Shown here: in pieces, positions 24,044-32,243 of the stretch
Layout of the letters: every line of letters begins with the position of its first letter
How positions within the stretch are numbered: position 1 is the stretch's first letter
Origin: Streptomyces hirsutus
Lineage (GTDB): Bacteria > Actinomycetota > Actinomycetes > Streptomycetales > Streptomycetaceae
Length of the DNA: 32,274 bases
Reading direction: 5' to 3'
NCBI RefSeq assembly: GCF_001418415.1
Contig: NZ_LIQT01000154.1
Span: 1-32,274 of the forward strand
Notes under the pieces: model-generated
Seen by the model: the letters and a program-made list of their open reading frames with translations, nothing else
Database searches by the model: none
Told to the model about the DNA's origin: nothing
Translations under genes and position numbers: made by a program

Positions 24044-24826
24044 ATGATGCGAAAGACCAGACGACGACTGGCGTCCACGATGGCGATACTGTCGGCGATC
24101 GGGCTGGCATCGGCTTGTGGAGAGACCGCGAAGCCGGCGGACGAGGGCGGGAAGCCGAGCGCGAGCGCTACGGCAGGCGTACGAGCGGATCACTCCAAGC
24201 CGCTGACCGCCGCCGAACTGAAAGCAGCACTGCTCACCGAGGAGCAGATCGGCGGCTTCAGGATCACGGGGATCGACTCCAGGGCGGGCGCCTTCACAGA
24301 CCCTCCCCTTGGCAGGAAGGAGACGACCTCGCCCGAAACCTGCCGGCATGTGCGGGAGGCACCCCAGGAGAACGTGCTCGGCCGCGGGGAATCGGCAACC
24401 GCCTGGTCGAATATGTACCTGGGCGACAGCAGTTCCTTCCCCCGGTCGACCGTCCTGACGAGCTATCCCGTGGAGACCGCACGAACGCGCATGGCACAAC
24501 TGCGCCGAGCCATCGACGCATGTGACCGGTTCAGCTACAGCAACGTCTACGGCAAGTCGTCCGTCACGACCGAGACCCTCTCCGTACCGGACCTCGGGGA
24601 GGAGGCTCTGCGGTACCGCACGCTGGCCCGGCTCGGTAGCAAAGGCTTCCACTACTCGTTGGTGACCGCCGTACGGGTCGGAGGCGTCATCGCAACGGTG
24701 CAGACCGGCGACGTCCTGGGCCCCCTTCCACCCGACAAGCTCGCGGAGTTCAAGCCCGAGCCCAGCACCGACGAAAGTGTCATCGCGACTCTCATCGAGA
24801 ACGTCATAGACGCCGAGAGCACCTAG
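24044..24826 (+). CDS. Putative lipoprotein
   Basis: ATG 24044 (ATG 24047 is adjacent) follows a GGTGGGGA stretch. Length is 260 aa. The start MMRKTRRRLASTMAILSAIGLASAC is a lipoprotein signal with the lipidated Cys at residue 25; the next residues (GETAKPADEGGKPSAS) form a flexible linker. The mature domain, from about residue 50, begins LTAAELKAALLTEEQIGGFRI, a start common in Streptomyces secreted proteins of unknown role (sensor- or PknH-like fold proteins), and has two more Cys (CRHV and ACDRF) that may form a disulfide. It is anchored outside the membrane. There is no operon partner. The function is unknown. Confidence 0.8.
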   Translation: MMRKTRRRLASTMAILSAIGLASACGETAKPADEGGKPSASATAGVRADHSKPLTAAELKAALLTEEQIGGFRITGIDSRAGAFTDPPLGRKETTSPETCRHVREAPQENVLGRGESATAWSNMYLGDSSSFPRSTVLTSYPVETARTRMAQLRRAIDACDRFSYSNVYGKSSVTTETLSVPDLGEEALRYRTLARLGSKGFHYSLVTAVRVGGVIATVQTGDVLGPLPPDKLAEFKPEPSTDESVIATLIENVIDAEST

Positions 24827-24961
24827 TAGTGCTTTGCCCGCACAGGTTCGCCGGGGATGGACGATCAAGGCCATGACGAGGAGCGGTTGGTCTCCCCAAA
24901 TGCCTTGCTCACTATGGACCTTGACCCGTCCGCTTCGTCGGCACGGCAGTAGGGTGAAACG

Positions 24962-25504
24962 GTGACCTCCTTACCGGAAGACTCGCCGCCGCTGATCGGC
25001 GAAGACGACCGCGATACGGCCGTGCAGCGCCTGCAGGGGGCGTACGCCGAAGGGCTCATCTCGCACGAGGAGTTGGACGAACGCCTCCACCAGGTGCTCA
25101 CCGCCAAGGCACACAGCGAGCTCGTGTCGGCTCTGACCTCACTCCCGGAGGAGCACCCGGGCACCACGTCAACGATCGCCGCCGCCAGCGGGCGGATCCA
25201 GCGGCGAGGCACATGGCGGGTACCTCGGATCCTCAAGGTCGAGTCCGCATATGGAAGGGTGCGCCTGGATCTGTCCCGGGCGATCATCGAGCATCCGGTC
25301 GTCGACATCGAGCTGCAACTCGGAACCGGCGGGGCCAGAATCACGGTTCCTCGCGACGCGGTCGTTGACGTCGGGGGTTTGCGCACTGAGTGGAAGGACC
25401 TGCGCTACAAGGCCCCGCGGCGTTCCCGCCATGGCAGGCCGACGATCCGCATCTCTGGGACCATGGGATTCGGACGATTGAAGATCCGCCACGCCCGGCG
25501 TTGA
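24962..25504 (+). CDS. DUF1707 domain protein
   Basis: GTG 24962 (VTSLPEDSPP), with an AGGGTGA site just upstream, gives 180 aa. Residues about 12-62 are a DUF1707 (SHOCT-like) domain: IGEDDRDTAVQRLQGAYAEGLISHEELDERLHQVL. The rest, from about 80 to 180, is beta-rich (ESAYGRVRLDLSRAII, VDIELQLGTGGARITVPRDAVVDVGGL), similar to the cell-wall-active-antibiotics-response/LiaF-like C-terminal fold. There is no membrane segment. Such proteins are widespread in Streptomyces and may act in envelope stress; the role is not established. Confidence 0.85.
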   Translation: MTSLPEDSPPLIGEDDRDTAVQRLQGAYAEGLISHEELDERLHQVLTAKAHSELVSALTSLPEEHPGTTSTIAAASGRIQRRGTWRVPRILKVESAYGRVRLDLSRAIIEHPVVDIELQLGTGGARITVPRDAVVDVGGLRTEWKDLRYKAPRRSRHGRPTIRISGTMGFGRLKIRHARR

Positions 25505-25510
25505 GGCTCC

Positions 25511-25540
25511 ATCCGGCACTGGGACCACACATCCGGCACT
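25511..25540. repeat. Two direct repeats, 20 bp apart
   Basis: ATCCGGCACT occurs at 25511-25520 and again at 25531-25540, a spacing of about two helix turns, just after the DUF1707 gene. It could be a protein-binding site or chance. Confidence 0.4.
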
Positions 25541-25544
25541 TCGC

Positions 25545-25561
25545 CCCCGCCGACTGCGGGG
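25545..25561 (+). terminator. Short GC hairpin after the DUF1707 gene
   Basis: CCCCGC (25545-25550), loop CGACT, GCGGGG (25556-25561). It is 40 bases after the stop; small but compact, with no T-tract. Confidence 0.4.
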
Positions 25562-25610
25562 CCGTGGCGGCATAGTTTCGCCGGGTTGGTCAGGCGACGG
25601 CATTGAGAGG

Positions 25611-26359
25611 GTGCCCGCCCCAGCGGATGCCCTTCTCTCTTCGGATACGAGCGCGTTCCTTGCGTTCGGCAGCCAGGACGTCGCGGTGGCGGGCGTTCTG
25701 GGGCGCGGGACGAGGATGCCCCCGGTGCACTTCACGCAGTCCGAGGGCCTCGGACCGGTGATGGCGGTGCTCGGCGGCCAGCCGACCGCGGCTGACGCCG
25801 ACGACCTGGTCGGCATCGCCCTGGGCAAGGTCGTCAAGGCGCTGCCGGAAAGCCTCGGCCAGCAGGCGGCGATGCTGCGGGAGTACGCGTCGGTCGCGCC
25901 GGACCCGTACTCGGCCCGCCCGGATCCGGCCGTGACCAGCGAACTCGTCAACGCCGTCGCGGCCCGGCGCCGCGTGTTGGTCACGTACCGCAGCGAGGCC
26001 GGCAACGAGTGGGAGGCGGAGGTGGATCCCTGGTCCCTCGTCGTCCGCTACGGGCGCTGGCACTTGCTGTGTCACTCCCATCGTGCGGACGCAATCCGCA
26101 CCTACCGGGTCGGCCGGGTCCGCGCGGTCCGGCCGGCCGGGTCCGCGCGGTCCGGCCGACCGGGCACGGGTTTGAGCCGCCCGAGGGCCTCGATCCGGTG
26201 GCGGTGCTGGAGGAGAATCTGGGCCTCGGATGGGAGTTCTCCACCCGCGTGGTGTTCGATGCTCCGCTGACCGAGGTGGCCCCGTGGATCCGGCCGCCCA
26301 TGGGGCGGCTTGAGCCCTTGAGGGACGGATGCGTACTGGTCGGCAGCACTCGCAATCCG
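25611..26359 (+). pseudogene. WYL-domain regulator, broken three ways
   Basis: The first frame gives DADDLVGIALGKVVKALPESL, PDPAVTSELVNAVAARRRVLVTYRSEAGNEWEAEVDPWSLVVRYGRWHLLCHSHRADAIRTYRVGRVRAV, the WYL-domain core of YafY/PafC-type DNA-binding regulators. At the 23-bp tandem duplication (26112-26157) the frame shifts, and the C-terminal part continues in the other frame: GFEPPEGLDPVAVLEENLGLGWEFSTRVVFDAPLTEVAPWI, then LVGSTRNP. Removing one repeat copy restores one reading frame exactly. The N-terminal helix-turn-helix is missing, and the 3' end stops at a junction with the GAF-SpoIIE gene near 26355. It cannot make a working regulator. Confidence 0.8.
26112..26157. repeat. Perfect 23-bp tandem duplication
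   Basis: The 23 bases at 26112-26134 are repeated without change at 26135-26157. The unit is itself partly symmetric (GGCCGGGTCC and GGTCCGGCC-type ends), a likely cause of slippage. It sits inside the WYL gene and causes its frameshift. Confidence 0.95.
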
Positions 26360-26441
26360 GCGCTACCAGATCCTGGACACGCCGCCGGACGGCGCGTTCG
26401 ACCGGATCGCGGGCCTGGCTGCCCGGATATTCGACGCGCCC

Positions 26442-27617
26442 ATGGCCACGGTGGCGATCGTGGACACCGACCGGGTGTGGTTCAAGGCCGCCCACGGACT
26501 GACCGACGTCACGCAGATACGCCGCGATCCGGGCCTGTGTTCCTCCGCCATCCTCCATGGCGAACCTTATGTGGTCGCCGACGCCGCGACCGATGCCCGC
26601 GCGCTCGCCAACCCTCTCGTCCAGGGCGACATCGGCGTCCGCTTCTACGCCGCCGCGCCCATCACCACGGCCGACGGGCAGCGTCTGGGCACGGTCGACG
26701 TCCTCGACACCCGACCGCGCAAGCCGACCGATGTCCAACTCGACACCCTGCAGGATCTGGCCGCGTTGGTCATGGACGAACTCGAGCTGCGCCTGTCGGC
26801 CATCCGCACCGTCGCCGCCGAACGCGACCGGCGTACTGAAGCCGAGCGCCTCGCCCGGACTCTGCAGCGCACCCTGCTGCCCCCGGCCCTGCCGACGGTT
26901 CCCGGCCTGCAGGCGGCAGCCGCCTACCACACGGCCTCCCCGCACGAGGTCGGCGGTGACTTCTACGATCTGTTCCCCCTCGACGACGGCCGCTGGGCCT
27001 TTTTCCTCGGGGACGTGTGCGGCAAGGGCGCCGAGGCCGCCGCGCTGACCTCTCTGACCCGCTACACCCTGCGCGCCGCCGCCATTTACCACCCTGACCC
27101 GTGCGCCGCGCTGTCCCATCTCGACAGCGTCCTCAAGGGCGAGTACCAAGGCAGCGACCCCCGCTACTGCACGGCGGTCTTCGGCGTGCTGCAGCCCCTT
27201 GCCGACGGTTCCTTCACCGTCACTCTCGCCGGCGGCGGGCACCCCTCGGCCCTCGCAGTACGCGTCGGCGGAAGGGTGGAGCCGATCTCCACCGCCGGCG
27301 GCCAACTCGTGGGCATGCTGCCCAACCCCCAGTTCGTGCAGACCACCACGCGGTTGTCACCGGGTGAGAGCCTCCTGCTCTACACGGACGGTCTCACCGA
27401 GGCACGCACCCCGGATGGCACCATGCTCGACGAGGACGGGCTCACCCAGCATCTGCTCTCCACGTACGTCCACGCCGAGGACCGCTCCGCCGACGGATTG
27501 CTGGGCTCCGTCGAAGCGCTCCTGCACCGCCTGGGCGACGGCGTCAGCGACGACACCGCGCTGCTCGCCCTGTCCGTACCCATCCAGCCCGAACCTCGCA
27601 CTCAGGAGAAACGGTGA
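26442..27617 (+). CDS. GAF-SpoIIE (PP2C-type) phosphatase, 5'-truncated
   Basis: The homology begins before any start codon, at about 26355 (IRRYQILDTPPDGAFDRIAGLAARIFDAP), then the GAF domain continues TVAIVDTDRVWFKAAHGL. The first possible start in frame is ATG 26442, inside the GAF domain, which would give 391 aa. The phosphatase part is complete: LQRTLLPPALP at 141-151, EVGGDFYDLF near 169-178 with metal-binding Asp, GDVCGKG at 190-196, and later LLLYTDGLTEAR and DDTALLALSV. RsbU/SpoIIE-type enzymes dephosphorylate a STAS-domain antagonist, and such a gene follows with a GTGA overlap. The natural start and promoter seem lost in a deletion that joined it to the WYL gene, so expression is doubtful. 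Confidence 0.8.
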   Translation: MATVAIVDTDRVWFKAAHGLTDVTQIRRDPGLCSSAILHGEPYVVADAATDARALANPLVQGDIGVRFYAAAPITTADGQRLGTVDVLDTRPRKPTDVQLDTLQDLAALVMDELELRLSAIRTVAAERDRRTEAERLARTLQRTLLPPALPTVPGLQAAAAYHTASPHEVGGDFYDLFPLDDGRWAFFLGDVCGKGAEAAALTSLTRYTLRAAAIYHPDPCAALSHLDSVLKGEYQGSDPRYCTAVFGVLQPLADGSFTVTLAGGGHPSALAVRVGGRVEPISTAGGQLVGMLPNPQFVQTTTRLSPGESLLLYTDGLTEARTPDGTMLDEDGLTQHLLSTYVHAEDRSADGLLGSVEALLHRLGDGVSDDTALLALSVPIQPEPRTQEKR

Positions 27618-27973
27618 CCGAGCCCGAACACCTGCTGACCGTCACCCCGCTACACACCCCCGCCGGTCCCTTCGTGCTGGAGGTGACGGGTGAGTTGGAC
27701 CACCACAGTGCCCCGCTTCTGGCCCAAGCCGTCAAAGAAGCCCCCTTCGACAGCCATGGCGTGATCATCGACCTGTCCGGGCTGGCCTACTGCGACTCCA
27801 CTGGAATCACGGTGCTCCTCACCGCCTACCAGCGATCACAGGCAGCCGGCTCACCGCTCAGCTTCGCCGGCGTCAACCCGGACCAGATGCGCGTCTTCCA
27901 GGTGGTCGGACTCGACCAGGTCTTCACCTTCCACGCCACCGCCCAGGAGGCCGTCTCCGCCCTGCAACGCTGA
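27614..27973 (+). CDS. STAS-domain anti-sigma factor antagonist
   Basis: GTG 27614 overlaps the SpoIIE-phosphatase stop (GTGA), and GGAGAA lies a few bases upstream. Length is 119 aa, one STAS domain. The phosphorylatable serine is Ser62 in VIIDLSGLAYCDSTGITVLL, matching the SpoIIAA/RsbV pattern D-S-[TS]-G. The unphosphorylated form would bind an anti-sigma kinase and free a sigma factor; the upstream phosphatase would remove the phosphate. No HATPase_c kinase or sigma-B-type gene is in the window, so its partner is elsewhere. Confidence 0.92.
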   Translation: MTEPEHLLTVTPLHTPAGPFVLEVTGELDHHSAPLLAQAVKEAPFDSHGVIIDLSGLAYCDSTGITVLLTAYQRSQAAGSPLSFAGVNPDQMRVFQVVGLDQVFTFHATAQEAVSALQR

Positions 27974-28081
27974 CTCCGCCCCGCTGTCCACACGCTCGGT
28001 CTCCACACGAGCCGGCCGTGGACGCGGAGGGGATCACACCGAACGCCTCACCACCCCGCCCGGGCTGTAACAGCGCCCGGG
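27974..28081 (+). terminator. Two successive hairpins after the STAS gene
   Basis: The first is CTCCGC (27974-27979) with GCGGAG (28024-28029), enclosing GTCCAC (27986-27991) with GTGGAC (28018-28023). The second is CCCGGGCTG-TAA-CAGC followed by GCCCGGG (28059-28081), with one bulged base. They separate the SpoIIE/STAS unit from the VWA gene. Confidence 0.6.
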
Positions 28082-28207
28082 GTCTCGTGCTGCGTCCCGG
28101 CCGCTCCCCTGGCCGGGTGGGCTCTTCCTCCAGTCTGGGAGCCAAGATCGATTGTCAGTGGTGGGTGAGACGGTAGGAGCATCGAGTCGGAAAGAGGGGG
28201 AGCTTCC

Positions 28208-29248
28208 ATGTCCGGAAACCAGAACTACATCAATCACGTTGCTCTTGTGCTGGATGCCAGTTCGTCCATGTCGCACCTGAGCCGCAAGGTCGTCGAAGTC
28301 GCCGACCAGCAGATTGCGTATCTTGCCCGCCGATCGAGGGAACTGGACCAGGAAACCCGCGTCACGGTGTACGTCTTCGCAGACAAGGTGGAGTGCGTCA
28401 TCTACGACAAGGACGTGCTGCGGATGCCGTCGCTGAAGCAGCTGTACCGGGTCGGGGGGATGACGGCTCTGCTGGCGGCCGCACTGAAGTCACAGCGGGA
28501 GCTGGCGCAGACAGCTCAACTGTACGGAGACCACAGCTTCCTGACCTTCGTACTCACCGACGGGCAGGAGAACGCAAGTCATCGCTGCCCGGATGCCCCT
28601 ACCAGGGACCCGCGTGAACTGGTCGAGGCCGTGACCGAGATGATCGAGACACAGGAGGACAACTGGACGCTGGCAGTCCTTGTGCCGGACCAGATGGGCA
28701 AGCGCGAGGCCATGCAGTGCGGGTTCCCGAAGGACAACATCGCCATCTGGGACGCCACGAGCACACAGGGGCTGCAGGAGGCCGGACAGGTCATCCAGCA
28801 AGCCACCGAGAAGTTCATGGTGGGCCGCGCTCAGGGCATCCGGGGATCACGGGCGGTGTTCTCCATGGGTGCGGAGGCGGTCAACGAGAACACCATCAAG
28901 GCGGCCGGCCTCACCCCGGTGGATCCGTCGAAGTACCAGCTGATCCCGGTGGTTCGTGACACGGCGATCCGGGACTGGGTCATCGAATGCGGGCACACCT
29001 ACCGTACCGGTGGTGCGTTCTACCAGCTGAGCAAGTCGGAGAAGATCCAGGCGCAGAAGCAGATTTCGGTGCTGGAGAAGAAGACGGACCGGGTGTACAC
29101 GGGGCCCGAGGCCCGAGCCCTGCTCGGCCTGCCGGACGTGGAAGTTCGAGTCAAGCCGGACCACAACGACGACTTCACAATCTTCGTGCAGAGCACCAGC
29201 GTGAACCGGAAGCTCGTACCGAACACGCGGCTACTGCTTATGATCTGA
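28208..29248 (+). CDS. Von Willebrand factor A (VWA) domain protein
   Basis: ATG 28208, with GAGGGGGAG just upstream, gives 346 aa. The VWA domain covers residues about 8-215 with a full metal site (MIDAS): DASSS at 16-20, Thr86 in GGMTALLAA, and Asp118 in VLTDGQEN. The C-terminal ~120 residues (VVRDTAIRDWVIECGHTYRTGGAFYQLSKSEKIQAQKQI, then DRVYTGPEARALLGLP) form a separate domain that I cannot name. There is no signal peptide or membrane helix, so it is intracellular and likely a metal-dependent protein-binding scaffold. It stands as a single gene between two terminators. Intracellular VWA proteins are often part of tellurite/stress or phage-related systems, but no partner is present here. 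Confidence 0.85.
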   Translation: MSGNQNYINHVALVLDASSSMSHLSRKVVEVADQQIAYLARRSRELDQETRVTVYVFADKVECVIYDKDVLRMPSLKQLYRVGGMTALLAAALKSQRELAQTAQLYGDHSFLTFVLTDGQENASHRCPDAPTRDPRELVEAVTEMIETQEDNWTLAVLVPDQMGKREAMQCGFPKDNIAIWDATSTQGLQEAGQVIQQATEKFMVGRAQGIRGSRAVFSMGAEAVNENTIKAAGLTPVDPSKYQLIPVVRDTAIRDWVIECGHTYRTGGAFYQLSKSEKIQAQKQISVLEKKTDRVYTGPEARALLGLPDVEVRVKPDHNDDFTIFVQSTSVNRKLVPNTRLLLMI

Positions 29249-29250
29249 CG

Positions 29251-29278
29251 CCTTGGAAACCCCATCGGGTTCCGAAGG
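29251..29278 (+). terminator. Hairpin after the VWA gene
   Basis: CCTTGGAAACCC and GGGTTCCGAAGG can pair around a CATC loop with a small bulge. It begins 3 bases after the stop. Confidence 0.6.
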
Positions 29279-29679
29279 CTTCGTCCTCCGGGTACCCACC
29301 AGCAACAGAGTCGGCGGCTGCGGGCGCGGCATAGGAGTACACGGTGCTGAGGCCGCCGCCTTCACGCCGATCATCCCAGTGCGGTCTGCGGCGCCGATGG
29401 AACCCCACACCGCCACCCCTACCGGGCCGTGCCCCGGCCCCGTACAGCCGCGACCTGCCGGTGCGTGGGCACCGCCAGTCCATCCGGCGCGGTCCCACAC
29501 ATAGCCCACGCACCACCCGACGGCCTGAGTTCCGCCGAGGTCAAGCCATCTCGCCGTGGCTGACCGAGCAAAGCGAGCTCACCTGTTGGCGCCGCTGGAC
29601 GCGACGTTCCAGGCCGGACATCCTCGTGCACCAGGGCGAGGGTCGACTGGTGTACTGCCCGGACTCGAGCGGTCGTCGC
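29279..29679. other. Gap without a convincing gene
   Basis: Short frames exist on the minus strand, but none has a recognisable product. The right part probably belongs to sequence flanking the IS30 remnant; I could not find its terminal inverted repeat. Confidence 0.4.
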
Positions 29680-30372
29680 CATACCAGCTTGTCGATCAAG
29701 AGGAGATGCCCGTTGAGGGCTTCGACGGGCATCTTCCAACCGAGCGTTTCTGCGAAGCCTGTTGTTGGGTGCGAGAGCAACGGCCTCGAGCTCGTCCACC
29801 TTCCCTCGCGACAGGTCCGTGCCTTGGGGAAGTACTGGCGAAAGAGTCCGTTTGTGTTCTCGTTGGCGCCCCGCTGCCAGGAGCTGTACGGGTCGGCGAA
29901 GTAGACCTGCAGCCCGGCGTCGATGCAGAGTTGGGCATGCTGGGCCGGCTCCTTGCCGCGGTCCCAGGTCAGCGAGTGGCGTAGGTGCAGCAGCATGGTG
30001 AATCGGGTTGTGCGCTCCACGAGTGTGCCGATCGCGGACCGGTTGATGCCGATGATGAGGTCGCCCTCCCCGTGGCCCGGCCCGGGGCCACCCGGTCCTC
30101 GGCCTCGGCGGGCCGTTGGCTGATCACGACGTCGGTCGTGACGTGGCCGACGGCACGGTTGCGCGAGCGTGCTCGCGGGACGCACGGCGCCTGCCCGGTG
30201 CGCAGGCAGGCGACCAGCTCACGCTTGAGTGCTCCGCGGCCCTGGATGTAGAGGGCCTGGTCGATCGCCTCGTGCGAGATGCGCATCGACTCATCCTCGG
30301 GGAAATCGGCCTTGAGCCGGTTCGTGATCTGCTGCGCACTCCACGACGTCGCCCACAGCCGGTCCTGCCGAC
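29680..30372 (-). pseudogene. IS30-family transposase remnant
   Basis: Read leftwards from about 30372: RLWATSWSAQQITNRLKADFPEDESMRISHEAIDQALYIQGRGALKRELVACLRTG, VISQRPAEAEDR, then after a frameshift near 30075-30100 EGDLIIGINRSAIGTLVERTTRFTMLLHL. An internal deletion then joins LTWDRGKEPAQHAQ, followed by YFADPYSSWQRGANENTNGLFRQYFP and, after further shifts, TLGWKMPVEALN. These are the IS30 catalytic blocks (the usual PGHWEGDL has lost its Trp). The N-terminal helix-turn-helix is missing and the fragment starts directly at the cut SSI gene. Confidence 0.85.
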
Positions 30373-30491
30373 GGGGCGTAGAGCGCGGAGGGGGCACTGC
30401 CCGGGGTGGCCGACGCGACCCCGGACAGGGGTACGTAGACGGCGGCGGCCGTGAGGCCGACGGTGGTGGCCCAGCGCGCGGTGTTCCGCAT
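30373..30491 (-). pseudogene. Subtilisin inhibitor (SSI family), 5' fragment cut by IS30
   Basis: ATG at 30491 (leftwards), with GGAAGGA about 10 bases upstream, begins MRNTARWATTVGLTAAAVYVPLSGVASA, a signal peptide nearly identical in pattern to Streptomyces subtilisin inhibitors. The mature start follows, PGSAPSALYAPSA, matching the conserved SLYAPSALVLTV of this family. At about 30373 the similarity stops and IS30 sequence begins, so the inhibitor domain (two disulfides, reactive-site loop) is absent. SSI proteins are secreted and block serine proteases such as subtilisin during differentiation. The remnant frame runs on only into IS30 sequence. A second, intact copy may exist elsewhere in the genome. 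Confidence 0.85.
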
Positions 30492-30790
30492 GGCGTGCAT
30501 CCTTCCGCTCGTTCCGACAAGTCGCCGGCTCATGAGCGGTCGGTGCCGAACCGGCGAGCGGGAGTCCGCCCTACGGGCTTCAGTAACAGTGCGTGTTGAA
30601 TCACTGGCGGCAGGTCATGGAAGGCACGGGCGGGGAACCCGGGGTAACCGCACGGCCACCGTGTGCGCGAAGTGGCCAGATACCCGAAGAGGCGCTGCTC
30701 CTTAACAGGCCTGAAGCATTTCGATTCCGCTGTCGGCAGACCGTTCCGCGACCCCTTGCGTTCATGAAAATGCCGAGTAATCGTCATTAC

Positions 30791-31348
30791 ATGATTACGG
30801 CACAGCAGCGAGAGCAACTGAGGGGCTGGTTCACCGGCCGGCTCCCCGACGATCTCTTCGAGGAACTGGCCGAGGTCACGGTCGACCGCGAGGAGATCAC
30901 GGTGATCGGACGCATTCCCGGGCCCCGGCCGGTCGAGGACGCCTCTCCGGCCGAGCGGGAAGCGGCGATCGAGGGCCGGATCCAGGAGTTCCGGGAACGC
31001 ACCCGGGACGCCCGGATCGCGGTCGCCCGGGACGCGGAGCACCGCTTCGGCCGGAAGGTCTCCTGGGGGGTGGAGTGCGACGGGCGGCGCGCGCTGTTCA
31101 CCCATGTCGCCGCGCCCGTCATGACCCGGCTGCGCCAGCCGGAGCGCCTGGTCCTCGACACACTGATCGCCGGCGGGGTGGCCCGCAGCCGCAGCGAGGC
31201 GCTGGCCTGGTGCGTGCGCCTGGTCCAGCGGCACACCGACGACTGGCTCACCGAACTACGTGAGTCCTTGGAGCACGTCCAGCGGGTGCGGGCCCAGGGA
31301 CCGGACGGCGAACGGGAGGAGGACGAGCCCACCGCCGACGGTGGGTGA
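30791..31348 (+). CDS. Hypothetical protein with a possible ribbon-helix-helix-like end
   Basis: I chose ATG 30791 (MITAQQREQLRGWFTGRLPDDLFEEL); the frame is open about 200 bases further up, but that part is shadow-like. ATG 30764 is another option. No strong ribosome site precedes ATG 30791. Length is 185 aa. The first 45 residues hold EELAEVTVDREEITVIGRI; the middle is charged helix (ERTRDARIAVARDAEHRFGRKVSWGVE); then RLRQPERLVLDTLIAGGVARSRSEALAWCVRLV recalls the helix-turn-helix region of CopG-type (RHH) regulators, where a G-x-[AS]-x-S-R-S-E-A motif is typical. It may be a DNA-binding or antitoxin-like protein. The 299 bases before it, up to the SSI start, hold the divergent promoters. 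I do not recognise the family. Confidence 0.7.
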   Translation: MITAQQREQLRGWFTGRLPDDLFEELAEVTVDREEITVIGRIPGPRPVEDASPAEREAAIEGRIQEFRERTRDARIAVARDAEHRFGRKVSWGVECDGRRALFTHVAAPVMTRLRQPERLVLDTLIAGGVARSRSEALAWCVRLVQRHTDDWLTELRESLEHVQRVRAQGPDGEREEDEPTADGG

Positions 31349-31499
31349 ACGGCGCGCTGTTACTGATCGTTTCAGAATCAGAGCCTCGGAGGAGCCTCGA
31401 AGGCGGCTTGCGGGCGCAGTCGGCCCGGCGCGTGGTAGGCATGAGCGGTGATGGGTCGCCTCCCGCCCGACGCAGTTGGTGCCCCGGGAGACGGCTGGG

Positions 31500-31856
31500 T
31501 CACTTAGGCGCGGGCCTGATCCGGCGCGTGTTCTCCCGGCCGCAGGCCACGCAGACGATCCACTCGCACAGCCAGTCGTCGTAGACGAAGGCCTCGCTCG
31601 CGCGATTGCAGTCCTCCTCGCCGCAAAAGACGCACTCCCCGTACTCGCCGGTGAGACGCCGGAACGGGTGAAGGGTCGGCCGGTCCCCGAGGTCCGGACG
31701 TCCCAGCCACCCGCAGCCCGGGCAGTTCCACCATTCCTTGGTCTTTCTCCAGGGCCCGGACCCGGACCGGGTGGTCTCCCGCACCAGGTCCTGCCCGCAT
31801 CGCGGGCAGGACCACGGGAGAGCGCCGCCTGGACGATCGACATGCTCGACTCCCAC
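31500..31856 (-). CDS. Hypothetical zinc-ribbon protein
   Basis: GTG at 31856 (leftwards), with a GGGGGAGG stretch about 13 bases upstream, gives 118 aa. Four Cys pairs are seen: CPRCG (about 17-21), CPGCG (about 45-49), CVFCGEEDC (about 75-83) and CVACG (about 101-105), enough for two zinc ions in two zinc-ribbon modules. The linker is rich in Trp (KEWWNCPGCGW, DDWLCEWIVC). No other domain is seen. Such proteins bind nucleic acid or partners. The gene is not clearly linked to others. Its regular Cys spacing makes a real gene very likely; the role is unknown. Confidence 0.7.
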   Translation of the reverse strand: MGVEHVDRPGGALPWSCPRCGQDLVRETTRSGSGPWRKTKEWWNCPGCGWLGRPDLGDRPTLHPFRRLTGEYGECVFCGEEDCNRASEAFVYDDWLCEWIVCVACGRENTRRIRPAPK

Positions 31857-32113
31857 GACGCGCCGCCTCCCCCGGATTCGTCTACGCCTTCAACCTATGC
31901 CGGCGCAGGCGGCAGAGAATAGAAAGCGGACGCGGCGCAGCGCAGCAAACGGGGTGACCAACTGATCACAAACGGGCTGAGGGAAAGGAGCGCACTCAGG
32001 GATGGCGGCCCGATCGCTCAGGGAAGCCGTGGGCTCGTGGAAATCGCCGACGTTGATACCCGCGGGCTGTCGATGTCCACGATCCGCGGTTGACTATTTT
32101 CCCGGAAGCTGAA

Positions 32114-32163
32114 CACCGACGCGTGCTCTCCGCCGTGCGCACGGCGGGGAGCACGCGTCGGTG
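32114..32163. terminator. 50-bp near-perfect palindrome, probable bidirectional terminator
   Basis: The 25-base arms 32114-32138 and 32139-32163 are reverse complements except for one position, which would still pair as G-U in RNA on one strand. There is no spacer. It lies 80 bases past the stop of the minus-strand lectin gene entering from the right end, so its simplest role is as that gene's terminator. The 257 bases before it (31857-32113) show no gene. Confidence 0.75.
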
Positions 32164-32243
32164 ACCATGGGTGAGGGCCGGCATGTACGACGACCCTCAC
32201 CAGCATGTGCAGTGCCACAACGGTCTACGGGTGGCTCAGGTCG

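Noticed and set aside
25590..27305. Minus-strand open frame of 571 codons
   Set aside because: It is the shadow of the WYL and SpoIIE coding sequence; no recognisable protein.
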